A stretch of DNA of 64,000 nt, taken from the NCBI GenBank assembly GCA_028622995.1, contig JAJQJQ010000008.1, positions 4,836,001-4,900,000 on the forward strand, given 5' to 3'. The notes under the pieces are model-generated. The model saw only the letters and a list, made by a program, of their open reading frames with translations, ran no database searches and was not told the origin of the DNA. Numbering within the stretch: position 1 is the stretch's first letter; each line of letters opens with the position of its first letter. A program made the position numbers and the translations under genes. Positions 48,762 to 59,640 of the stretch are shown piece by piece. This DNA comes from Panagrolaimus kolymaensis (lineage: Eukaryota; Nematoda; Chromadorea; Rhabditida; Panagrolaimidae).

Positions 48762-49865
48762 ATGTCCTCTAACCAAACTGGTGATCCAAAAATTGATGAT
48801 AAAAATCCATTATCCTTACCAAAAACTATTCCAAAAGATTATCTTCGACGTTTGGTTCTCCTCGATGGATTTAATCTAATGCATTTCACTAATCCTCTAC
48901 CTTCAACTGAACTTCTTTGGGTTCCTGCTGATGAGTAAGTTTATTATTTGCGATGTTTTTTAATCTTTACACATTTACATGCTTTTATTTTTTAGACGAA
49001 TGAATCCAATGATTTTGGTTCCAATGATTATGAACTTAATCTCATTTGGCTGGGCTGTTCGTTTGGTTTTAAGAAACATGCCACGAGAATATCGATGCTC
49101 AAACTTGTATATTCTTGATGTAAGTTTACCTTTTAATGTTACGGTTTTTTGCATTTAGAAAGAAGTCGATGTTTATGAACCTAACATTTCTCATACTATG
49201 TATCAATTTTAGGTCCTTGAAAGCCTTGATTTAATTCTTTATCCAGTAACCGATGGTCCTGAAAATGATGATAGATTAATGCTTGACATAGCAAAAAAAT
49301 ATGGAGCTATAATTATTTCAAATGATCAATTTCGAAATCATCGTCAATATAAAAAACAAGCAGAAGAAAACACCATTAGATATTAAATATATGAAAAAAA
49401 AAATTATCGCCAAGTATTTCAAGAAATGTTATTAAAGAATGAACTCACTTTCAACCAACATATTCTATTCGTTGAAAGTGCAGGTAAGCAACTTTTCTTT
49501 ATTCCTTAAAAATGTCAAAAGTTTATGAACCATTTTTACATCTTTACATATTCTTATATTGTACAACTTTTTTTTCTTCAGATAAGCTTCTTGTCCACAA
49601 ATTTGATGATGACTATTCTCTTGTTGCTGAATCAATGACAATATTTAATTTGACTGCAGACCATGTAAATGATGCCATGCTTAAATTATCTATGGTCCTT
49701 TTGTTCATTTATTCGAATTCACGATATATCTATGGTTATGACTTACCAACTCAAATTTATGATTTTCTACCTGATGAAGAAGATTTTCCATTGGCTTGGT
49801 GGAAATTTCGTAGCTATTATACTAACTTTTTCAATTGCTCAAAGAAGCTAAAAATGTTTTATTAG
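48762..49865 (+). CDS. Regnase/ZC3H12A-like NYN ribonuclease with one in-frame TAA
   Basis: Predicted endoribonuclease of the RNase_Zc3h12a group, which degrades mRNAs and needs magnesium. Exon parts 48762-48934, 48996-49119, 49213-49483 and 49582-49865 join in phase into 284 codons. The catalytic acidic set is visible: VLLDGFNLMH (D35), ENDDRLMLDIA (D118, D119) and IIISNDQFRNH (D137). A single TAA at 49384-49386 (codon 157) interrupts the frame. On both sides the sequence is coding-like, with YRQVFQEMLLKNELTF after the stop, a proper phase-1 intron and an ordered C-terminus to a TAG at 49863-49865. The gene may be a 156-residue truncated enzyme with the core intact, a recent nonsense pseudogene, or a readthrough case. 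It lacks the CCCH finger of ZC3H12A. Confidence 0.7.
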
Positions 49866-50213
49866 ATCATTGTTAAATTTTTTGTTTGTTTTTTGTATAA
49901 CTTTTTGGAACATGTACATTTTATTTTTGTAGTAAATTTCTTCACTTTGTATTTTTTACTGTTATTGTCTAAGTGCATATGGCCACATTCATATACCATG
50001 AAGCATTTTTGTTGGTTAAAAAAGCATTTTATCATAGTCCATTCATTTTGAAATTGCACAGTTACTAAAAACGTTCCAAAGATGAAAAAAATTTGCATGG
50101 TTTTCAAATTTTCTTGGCGAACTTTTCTTCATTGTTTTTTCTCTTTCGCAAAAAAACAGTCAACAAAGAAAATTCTTTTGACTTTTTGATTATTTCTTTT
50201 TCTTCCAAAAAAG
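49866..50213. other. Intergenic, left border of tandem duplication
   Basis: Similarity to the second unit begins at about 50132 (partner 56261) in TTGTTTTTTCTCTTTCGC. Left of that the DNA is unique and AT-rich. Confidence 0.55.
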
Positions 50214-52391
50214 ATGGATGAAATACAATTGCTTCAACTTTTATGTTTCATTTTGGGTACATCTGCTGCATTAACATGGTCATTGGTTGGTGGAAATAAA
50301 ATTGTGAGACATGGTGTAAGTTAACTTTATCTTTTCTTTTGTTCTGACATTTGTTTCTAATAGGTTTTATTTTTTAGGATAAAAATGCGCCGCCGCCACC
50401 ACCGCCATCGTCAACTCCGGCTCCAACAACTCCTGGTACTAAAGCAGCTGAAACAGCACAACCAAAAGATGGAAAAGAAGTAGCCGCTGCTGCTGCTGGT
50501 GGACCATCAGCACCTCCACCACCATCACCTGTTCGACGAAATCCCATGAAAAGAATAAAAAATGTTTTTAGAAAAGACAAAGAAGCAACAAAGCCTGCAT
50601 CAATTGAACCAAGAAAAGTATCAAAATCCAAAGATGCAAAGAAAAAGGCTCTATCAGCTGAAGTAAATTTTTATTGCCTCTCTTTATCATTGCTCATTTT
50701 TACAATATGAAATTTTTCAGGTTAAACCAAAGACAAAGGATCAACCTAAAGATGCTAAGAAGACGCCGGCTGTTATTCCAAATCCATCGCCAGCAGCAAT
50801 TCCGCCTCCAATACCAGTAGTAGGAACTCCAACAAAATCTGATGAAGCTGGAAAGAAACCTGTTGAAAAGGAAGGCCTTCCAAAAGAATCAAAGGATGTT
50901 GAAAAGAAGAAAGATGAAAAGGAGCAACCATCGGCAGATGCAAAGAAGGATAAGAAGACAACAGAAGAAAGAACTGTCGATCCAACTATGGACCAAACCG
51001 AAGATCATCAAGCTAAAGTACATTTTTAAGTGATTTAAAATTAGAGTTTACGAACATACTATAACCATGAATTAGTTTACTATTTACAATGCATGTTTTT
51101 TTTAGATTACAAAAGAAGCAACCATTGAAGCCGCAGAATTACAACCATGTGCTCCAACATTTGAGCTAAATCCTGGTGAACTTCAACCTCTTACTGCTGT
51201 TCCTGGTACTATTCCCAACAATGGTCAAGTTCAATCTGAAGATCAAGCTGGTGTTAGTGTTTTTAAAAAAGCTGGAAATGTTTTCATGAGTTCATACAAA
51301 GGTTTATATTATATTTCTCTTACATTGTTAATCATGAATTTTTAGATACTCGAAATAAGTTTCGTAAAACTACAACACCACCTGGAACTTCCGCAACAAC
51401 TACTACAACAACAACTTCAACGAATGAAGCAACACCACCAGTTCCAGATAAACACAATAAATTCTTATCAACTCTAAAGAAATTCAAGAACAAATTTGAA
51501 TCAAATGATCCCAAAGGTTCTCTAGCTGTTGGTGCATCATGTCCTGAAGTAGCTCCTTCTCCAACTGATGGAATATCACCTTCACCAACTACTCCTGCAG
51601 TAGGAAGTTCACCATCACTAGTTCCAATTGGAGTTTCTGCTGCTTCAAATGATCAAACTAAAACAAGGGTAGGAACTTTAATTCAAAATCAATCGCACGA
51701 TGATGATGCTTTAAAAAATCATAAAAAAGAAATTACTGTTGAAATGGAATCTGGAAATAATAATATGAAAGGTTCTGATGAAGCTGATCCTGAAGCTACT
51801 CCAACGGTTTTTGAAAAAATTAATGCTCCTGTAAAACCTTTACAAGAAACACCAAGGAAAAGAAGTAAACTTCAAAGGAATAAAGCTCATCGACATGGAG
51901 AAGATCATAAAGGTGATCAAGCTAAAGCTTCTAATTCGGTATGTCTTTTGTTTTCACTATGATTAATGATGCATTCATTTTTTCTTTTAGACGGAAACTA
52001 AAGACAGCAATACTACAGGAACTACTGTAGGTTTTAGTTGTGGTTAAAAACCAACTATCTTCATTAATTACTATATTTTTAGCTGACTGATGATGACAAC
52101 AGTAATAACAAGTGTGAAAAGAAGAAAGACAAGGAAAAAGAGAAAGGCAAAGATGATGAAAAGCTTAAAGATGAGAAAAAATCAGCAACAACAAACAAGG
52201 ATAAAATCGAAGATTCAAAGCCAAATGATAATAAGGTATCCTCTGAAAAGAAAGAATCCAAAGATAAAGATGAAAAGAAGCAGCAAGAACTCAAAAAGGA
52301 AATGGAAGAAAAATCCAAGTCTAAAGAAGAAAAATCAAAACTTGTGGATGAAAAAGAAAATAAGGGTTCAAAAGAAGAAAAGAAAAATTGA
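50214..52391 (+). CDS. Lysine/glutamate-rich membrane-anchored protein, copy 1
   Basis: Family not recognised. Seven exons (50214-50315, 50378-50662, 50721-51017, 51106-51301, 51346-51938, 51991-52026, 52083-52391) join in phase into 605 residues. The first 27 residues form a hydrophobic signal-anchor (LLQLLCFILGTSAALTWSLV). The rest is low-complexity: PPPPPP, poly-Ala, Thr runs, and long Lys/Glu/Ser stretches that dominate the last 100 residues. Short basic-aromatic modules recur (RIKNVFRKDK, SSYKDTRNKFRK, FLSTLKKFKNKF), separated by acidic or neutral linkers. No catalytic motif is seen. It could be a membrane- or matrix-tethered disordered protein. The second copy differs at one residue (A58 here, Ser there). 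Confidence 0.75.
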
Positions 52392-52812
52392 AATATTTTT
52401 TTGATTGAAATTTTAATTTTGTCTGTGTTGATAAGTTTGTATGTATAAAATATTTCTCTCTTTGTCTTTTTTTGTTATTTTTATTTGCTTGTTCATAACA
52501 ATTCTTGTTAGTAGTTTCGATAAGATTCTAAGCCTATTCTAAAAAATGGATGCAGATAAAACATTGGAAATACAACATTCCTCTATGTACAAAAAATCGA
52601 TTCGCCTTTGTTGATTATTTCTTTTATTACAAATATGTACTTTTTAATTCAGCTTTACTTTACATATGTAAAGGATGTGGTGCGCAAAAAACTTAGAACC
52701 ACTTTTTAAACATCGTATTAAAGCTCAAGTGCAAAAACTACATTTGGTAGTAATCATTTTTGTTTTTTGAGGCAGAGAAAAGATTTTTGAGCGTATATTG
52801 TTCGCATTTCAG

Positions 52813-52973
52813 AGGTGCTCGCTCATATTGATAATAATTTTCAAGACATCTCAATGTTGGAAGAGATCGATCCTGTTCGTGGAATACTTACTATTACTTA
52901 TTGGATTTTCGACGAATATCCAAAACAATTGTACAAGCATTCAAAAAAATATGTAACTCGTTTTATTTCATGA
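52813..52973 (+). pseudogene. Coding-like fragment, 54 codons, unit 1
   Basis: After an acceptor-like CATTTCAG the sequence reads open as VLAHIDNNFQDISMLEEIDP and on to a TGA at 52971. The composition is protein-like, but no matching upstream exon is certain; an ATG at 52546 opens only 22 codons. It may be a last-exon relic of another lineage-specific gene. Unit 2 has the same fragment at 58941-59101. Confidence 0.3.
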
Positions 52974-53097
52974 GCAAAAGGTTGGCCTTGAATGAAAGTA
53001 AAAAAAAAGAGGAATGAAAAAATTGATGTTTTACGTAATTATTAATTTTATTCAACCCAAAAAACGTAAAAAATTACTTTATTTTATCAACGAATAT

Positions 53098-53362
53098 TTA
53101 AATTTTACATTTATCACTTGAAGGAAATACAGATTTACGCTTTCGAACTTCTTCTTTGTTTTTGAACGAAACTTTTGGAATACTTTTTAATTTATTCAAA
53201 GCCAAATCTTTCTTTGTTAATAGTTTTTCTCCTGTTTGGGTCAACAACGTGGTTTGTAAATCGCTGCATAAATTATTCGAATTATGAGCTTGCCGAATGC
53301 TACAAAGTTCGCCCATTTTGCATTGTAATCCACACGTCATTCCATTTCGACGATATTTATTT
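53098..53362 (-). pseudogene. Orphan last exon of acid sphingomyelinase, unit 1
   Basis: The minus-strand frame matches sphingomyelinase exon 10 from the acceptor TTTTAG/AAATAAATATCG to the stop: YRRNGMTCGLQCKMGELC through DKCKI. It is closer to the copy at 62.1 kb (GELCSIRQAH) than to that at 48.2 kb, and has a 2-residue deletion near VRKRKSVF. No exon 9 or other sphingomyelinase sequence lies upstream, so it is an isolated fragment. The frame is still open, which suggests recent origin. Confidence 0.85.
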
Positions 53363-53512
53363 CTAAAATTAATCAACAAAGAGTCATATATTTAATTAAT
53401 TGCATTGTTTTTAACTTTTGAAAGTCTAAAAATGTTTTTCCATTTCACATAATCATGGCTTACACAAAAATTCAAAGCAGTCCAATGTTTTTCTTTTATA
53501 GCACATAAAAAA

Positions 53513-54923
53513 ATGACCAAGTTGGCAAACCTTTTTTTATTGATCAATGGTTTTTTTGTTTGTCCGTATTTGGATATAAAAATGCTTTGTGGCTCAACTT
53601 TGGAAGTTTTCCCTCTAAATTATTATGCACATCTTTTTTTTGTGATTGAAGTTGACATGTCTTTTAAAAGTGGAGTTTTATTAAATTCCGATCGATGGAC
53701 GAGAATTTTGTTAATATCAAAAAAATATCGAACTCCATTTTATTATTATCCATTATTTTTGCTTCCATCTAAATGGAAATATGATATTTATTGGGAACAT
53801 ATTTACCGATGTAAAAAAAAACGATTTTATTATAAGCTAATTTCATCGCTTCAATTTTAGGGGAAACCAAATCACTGCCATGCTCATTAGAATATCGTCG
53901 ACCAAAGTTTAGTCTTCCAGCGGATGCAATGAATCGAATTTTGAAAGAAATGAATCACAAAGTATATAAAAAACTCATTCAAACATGCAAATATTTTTAT
54001 TTTAAAGAAAAAAAATTATTAGCTGAAGAACTTGAATGTTGTACGATTGGTCATGAGGCAAAGAAAATTCTTTCAAAATTTTCAGAGCCATCCAAAATTT
54101 GGATAACTAAAAAATTATATGTTTCCCCAAACGAAAAATTTGCATTGTCTCAATTTCTTCCAAGAATTTATCGTTGCGATGCATTTTATGTATCAATTTC
54201 ACGTGTAATTTTAACCGAAAAAGAATTTGATCATTGCATAAATCCAAATAAAGTTGAAAGGGTTACTTTAAATGGAATAATTATAATTAAATTAAATTCA
54301 ACTTTATTAACGATTGAAGAAATAATGGAAAAAATACCATGCGCGACATTTATTAGGTTAGTTTATCATTTTGTAATTAAATTTCACTTTGCTTTGAGAA
54401 AAAAAAAAGAGAAGTTACATATTGGTCTTCAGATAAGTTTGAAAAGTAACAAATATTTTAAAAGATAAAAAGAAAATTCTTATTTAAAGATATGAAAAAA
54501 TCCCAAGTATTATTAGAGAATTTATTTAATTTAGACTAATTGACATTCAGTTTTCTCCTGAAACAGCAGAAAAGTTGGTGGATTTGAAAAGAAAAATAAA
54601 AATTAAATATTTTTGGATTTTCGAAGCGTCCGAAACTTTTAACATGAATGCTTATTGTCAATTTATTCAGGTAAAAACCTATAATATCAAAATTAATTCA
54701 AAATTAATGGTTTCAGAATAATTCGGATTTACAAAGTAAATTTGCATTATTTTTTAAGAGTACGGTTGGTCAAAGTTATTTGGAAAATGCAAAAAAATTA
54801 CTAAAAAATTTGGAAGTTTCATGGAACCTTCAAACTTCCTCTCATCAGCCATCTTTATTTCGATGTTCAAATGATTCGCACGATAATGAAATTTGGAAAT
54901 TACTATATCAAAATTTTAATTAA
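53513..54923 (+). CDS. F-box-like protein of a nematode lineage-specific family, copy 1
   Basis: F-box proteins recruit substrates to SCF ubiquitin ligases. Exons 53513-53810, 53861-54356, 54535-54670 and 54717-54923 join in phase and give 378 residues. The F-box-like helix pair is about residues 117-150 (FSLPADAMNRILKEMNHKVY and KKLIQTCKYFYFK), a pattern I know from large panagrolaimid gene families. A C-terminal region of leucine/isoleucine-rich strands follows. Exon 1 adds about 100 hydrophobic and basic residues before the F-box, unusual for the family. Its fusion rests on a GTAAAA donor at 53811 that keeps phase, so a separate start near the F-box remains possible. The exon 2 donor is GTTAGT. 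Confidence 0.65.
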
Positions 54924-55508
54924 ATTTGAAGCTTTTTATCTTTCTTTTTTTTTTTTACCATTATTTGTAATAATTTTAAGTGCTGTGAAAAGCCTTCTTT
55001 ATTTTTCTTATAAATTCGTTGTTTTGTTTAATAAAGCATGAAATTTTAAATAATGGATGCATTAATCTTAACTACAACTATGTTGCATAATTTTCATTGA
55101 ATATAATTTTGCAGTGAAAACAAACTTGTTCCAAAGCAAGAGAAAAAACATCATTCAAAAAACAAAGGAAATAGTAAACAGCCCAAACAAATTAAAACTA
55201 AATATTCACGATGTCAAGTTCATTAAACTTATTACTCTTGATATTTATATTTTCAAAAAAATGATTTACAAAATGCTAAAATACCATATCTTCAAAAAGA
55301 TGGCATATCAATGCTTTTTTGTTGAAAAAAAGCAAAAAAGAGCCAAAAAAAAGTTTTAAGTTTTGCGCCAAATTTGGCTGCGGCTTTTTTTGGCGCAAAT
55401 TTTTGGCGCAGCATTTTGTTTGCCTAAAATTTGCTTCTAAGGTACTTTGAAAAAAGACTGTTTACATTTTCTTTATTGAAAGAAATTTACAATCAAAAAA
55501 CTTAACAA

Positions 55509-55976
55509 ATGTCGTCTACATTTTCTGCAGATGCTGAAACCAAGGCTTATCCTTATAAAAAGGATTTCTTATATGTTATACACATTCCAAAGAATTCAAA
55601 AATCGATTTTCGAACTTTTCAAGAAAAATTTGAAAGAATCGCATTCGAATTCGACCTCAAAGAAATCAAATATGTATGTTTCTTTAAACCTTTTTTGTTT
55701 TTCATTTTTAATTTTTAGATTGGAATTTGGACCGATGGACAATTTAAAACAAAAGATTTTGAGTCGCATGTTCCCTCTGATGTTTACCCTTCTGGTATTG
55801 TTGGTTTTTGTAAAGTTTATGGAACTTCTCATCAGGTGCGTCCAATGATTTTTACTGACTATTTATAATTAAGTTTTTAGATGGAAAAAGAACTCAAAAG
55901 CAGGATCCCTCGACAGTCGGCTGCATTTTATAAAGAAGTTCTCGATGCCTGGAAGCTTCAATTTGAATCTCAATAA
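55509..55976 (+). CDS. Small protein of unknown function between the duplicated units
   Basis: Exons 55509-55673, 55719-55835 and 55881-55976, all phase 0, give 125 residues. The family is not recognised. The protein looks folded: an N-terminal strand-like segment (FLYVIHIPKNSKIDF), a charged helix (RTFQEKFERIAFEF), a central TDGQFKTKDFESHVP section and a C-terminal helix (FYKEVLDAWKLQFESQ). There is no signal peptide or membrane segment. It has one copy only, lying in the unique spacer between units 1 and 2. Splice signals and phase are clean, so it is probably a real gene. Confidence 0.65.
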
Positions 55977-56342
55977 TGCTGAATTGTTGCTTATGGATGA
56001 AAAGTTTAGCTGAATTGTAAAAAATCAATGCTCTTTATGTTCTTTTTGCTGTTAGATTTTTATTAAAGCTTTGTTTTTTAATTTCGTATATTTGTGTTGT
56101 ATGTTGTCGTGATTTATAAATTTTTTGTTTATACAGTGCTTTGTTGGTTTTCATAGAATTGTGGTGCATAAAAGGATGCTTTATTTATTTAGGACTTAAG
56201 CAACTATTAACACTTCCCAAATTTGAAAGTTTGTTTCACATAACATTACAAAAGTTTTGTTTGTTTTTTCTCTTTCGCAAAAAAACAGTCAACAAAGAAA
56301 ATTCTTTTGACTTTTTGATTATTTCTTTTTCTTCCAAAAAAT
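55977..56342. other. Spacer between small gene and unit 2
   Basis: 3' flank of the small gene (AATTTCGT-rich, with an ATTAAA near 56061). The unit 2 border is at about 56261. Nothing else is seen. Confidence 0.5.
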
Positions 56343-58519
56343 ATGGATGAAATACAATTGCTTCAACTGTTATGCTTCATTTTGGGTACTTCTGCTGCAT
56401 TAACATGGTCATTGGTTGGTGGAAATAAAATTGTGAGACATGGTGTAAGTTAACTTTTCTTTGCTTTTATTGTGGCATTTGTTTCTAATAGGTTTCATTT
56501 TTTAGGATAAAAATGCGCCGCCGCCACCACCGCCATCGTCAACTCCGGCTCCAACAACTCCTGGTACTAAAGCATCTGAAACAGCACAACCAAAAGATGG
56601 AAAAGAAGTAGCCGCTGCTGCTGCTGGTGGACCATCAGCACCTCCACCACCATCACCTGTTCGACGAAATCCCATGAAAAGAATAAAAAATGTTTTTAGA
56701 AAAGACAAAGAAGCAACAAAGCCTGCATCAATTGAACCAAGAAAAGTATCAAAATCCAAAGATGCAAAGAAAAAGGCTCTATCAGCTGAAGTAAATTTTT
56801 ATTGCCTCTCTTTATCATTGCTCATTTTTACAATATGAAATTTTTCAGGTTAAACCAAAGACAAAGGATCAACCTAAAGATGCTAAGAAGACGCCGGCTG
56901 TTATTCCAAATCCATCGCCAGCAGCAATTCCGCCTCCAATACCAGTAGTAGGAACTCCAACAAAATCTGATGAAGCTGGAAAGAAACCTGTTGAAAAGGA
57001 AGGCCTTCCAAAAGAATCAAAGGATGTTGAAAAGAAGAAAGATGAAAAGGAGCAACCATCGGCAGATGCAAAGAAGGATAAGAAGACAACAGAAGAAAGA
57101 ACTGTCGATCCAACTATGGACCAAACCGAAGATCATCAAGCTAAAGTACATTTTTAAGTGATTTAAAATTAGAGTTTACGAACATACTATAACCATGAAT
57201 TAGTTTACTATTTACAATGCATGTTTTTTTTAGATTACAAAAGAAGCAACCATTGAAGCCGCAGAATTACAACCATGTGCTCCAACATTTGAGCTAAATC
57301 CTGGTGAACTTCAACCTCTTACTGCTGTTCCTGGTACTATTCCCAACAATGGTCAAGTTCAATCTGAAGATCAAGCTGGTGTTAGTGTTTTTAAAAAAGC
57401 TGGAAATGTTTTCATGAGTTCATACAAAGGTTTATATTATATTTCTCTTACATTGTTAATCATGAATTTTTAGATACTCGAAATAAGTTTCGTAAAACTA
57501 CAACACCACCTGGAACTTCCGCAACAACTACTACAACAACAACTTCAACGAATGAAGCAACACCACCAGTTCCAGATAAACACAATAAATTCTTATCAAC
57601 TCTAAAGAAATTCAAGAACAAATTTGAATCAAATGATCCCAAAGGTTCTCTAGCTGTTGGTGCATCATGTCCTGAAGTAGCTCCTTCTCCAACTGATGGA
57701 ATATCACCTTCACCAACTACTCCTGCAGTAGGAAGTTCACCATCACTAGTTCCAATTGGAGTTTCTGCTGCTTCAAATGATCAAACTAAAACAAGGGTAG
57801 GAACTTTAATTCAAAATCAATCGCACGATGATGATGCTTTAAAAAATCATAAAAAAGAAATTACTGTTGAAATGGAATCTGGAAATAATAATATGAAAGG
57901 TTCTGATGAAGCTGATCCTGAAGCTACTCCAACGGTTTTTGAAAAAATTAATGCTCCTGTAAAACCTTTACAAGAAACACCAAGGAAAAGAAGTAAACTT
58001 CAAAGGAATAAAGCTCATCGACATGGAGAAGATCATAAAGGTGATCAAGCTAAAGCTTCTAATTCGGTATGTCTTTTGTTTTCACTATGATTAATGATGC
58101 ATTCATTTTTTCTTTTAGACGGAAACTAAAGACAGCAATACTACAGGAACTACTGTAGGTTTTAGTTGTGGTTAAAAACCAACTATCTTCATTAATTACT
58201 ATATTTTTAGCTGACTGATGATGACAACAGTAATAACAAGTGTGAAAAGAAGAAAGACAAGGAAAAAGAGAAAGGCAAAGATGATGAAAAGCTTAAAGAT
58301 GAGAAAAAATCAGCAACAACAAACAAGGATAAAATCGAAGATTCAAAGCCAAATGATAATAAGGTATCCTCTGAAAAGAAAGAATCCAAAGATAAAGATG
58401 AAAAGAAGCAGCAAGAACTCAAAAAGGAAATGGAAGAAAAATCCAAGTCTAAAGAAGAAAAATCAAAACTTGTGGATGAAAAAGAAAATAAGGGTTCAAA
58501 AGAAGAAAAGAAAAATTGA
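56343..58519 (+). CDS. Lysine/glutamate-rich membrane-anchored protein, copy 2
   Basis: Same seven-exon structure and 605 residues as copy 1. All exons after the first are shifted by exactly 6128 bp. Exon and intron sequence is almost unchanged; I find one amino-acid difference (Ser at residue 58 instead of Ala) and slight changes in intron 1 and in synonymous sites of exon 1. Identity in introns as well as exons indicates very recent duplication or ongoing gene conversion, not selection on the protein. Function unknown, as for copy 1. Confidence 0.75.
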
Positions 58520-58940
58520 AATATTTTTTTGATTGAAATTTTAATTTTGTCTGTGTTGATAAGTTTGTATGTATAAAATATTTCTCTCTTTGTCTTTTTT
58601 TGTTATTTTTATTTGCTTGTTCATAACAATTCTTGTTAGTAGTTTCGATAAGATTCTAAGCCTATTCTAAAAAATGGATGCAGATAAAACATTGGAAATA
58701 CAACATTCCTCTATGTACAAAAAATCGATTCGCCTTTGTTGATTATTTCTTTTATTACAAATATGTACTTTTTAATTCAGCTTTACTTTACATATGTAAA
58801 GGATGTGGTGCGCAAAAAACTTAGAACCACTTTTTAAACATCGTATTAAAGCTCAAGTGCAAAAACTACATTTGGTAGTAATCATTTTTGTTTTTTGAGG
58901 CAGAGAAAAGATTTTTGAGCGTATATTGTTCGCATTTCAG

Positions 58941-59101
58941 AGGTGCTCGCTCATATTGATAATAATTTTCAAGACATCTCAATGTTGGAAGAGATCGATC
59001 CTGTTCGTGGAATACTTACTATTACTTATTGGATTTTCGACGAATATCCAAAACAATTGTACAAGCATTCAAAAAAATATGTAACTCGTTTTATTTCATG
59101 A
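58941..59101 (+). pseudogene. Coding-like fragment, 54 codons, unit 2
   Basis: Identical in reading to the fragment at 52813-52973; acceptor-like CATTTCAG before it and TGA at its end. Confidence 0.3.
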
Positions 59102-59225
59102 GCAAAAGGTTGGCCTTGAATGAAAGTAAAAAAAAAGAGGAATGAAAAAATTGATGTTTTACGTAATTATTAATTTTATTCAACCCAAAAAACGTAAAAA
59201 ATTACTTTATTTTATCAACGAATAT

Positions 59226-59490
59226 TTAAATTTTACATTTATCACTTGAAGGAAATACAGATTTACGCTTTCGAACTTCTTCTTTGTTTTTGAACGAAAC
59301 TTTTGGAATACTTTTTAATTTATTCAAAGCCAAATCTTTCTTTGTTAATAGTTTTTCTCCTGTTTGGGTCAACAACGTGGTTTGTAAATCGCTGCATAAA
59401 TTATTCGAATTATGAGCTTGCCGAATGCTACAAAGTTCGCCCATTTTGCATTGTAATCCACACGTCATTCCATTTCGACGATATTTATTT
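59226..59490 (-). pseudogene. Orphan last exon of acid sphingomyelinase, unit 2
   Basis: Second copy of the isolated sphingomyelinase exon 10 (see 53098), with the same protein reading and the same 2-residue deletion. No other sphingomyelinase exon is adjacent. Confidence 0.85.
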
Positions 59491-59640
59491 CTAAAATTAA
59501 TCAACAAAGAGTCATATATTTAATTAATTGCATTGTTTTTAACTTTTGAAAGTCTAAAAATGTTTTTCCATTTCACATAATCATGGCTTACACAAAAATT
59601 CAAAGCAGTCCAATGTTTTTCTTTTATAGCACATAAAAAA

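Larger units (their letters stand above)
50132..55240. repeat. Tandem segmental duplication, unit 1
   Basis: Direct repeat of 56261 to about 62010, with a constant offset of about 6128 bp. It holds the Lys-rich membrane gene, an orphan sphingomyelinase exon and an F-box-like gene. Sequence is almost identical from about 50374 to 54183, then clearly more divergent to the end. Confidence 0.9.

Noticed and set aside
50374..50631. Gly/Ala-rich minus-strand frame (also at 56502-56759)
   Set aside because: Antisense of the Pro/Ala-rich exon 2 of the Lys-rich membrane protein gene.
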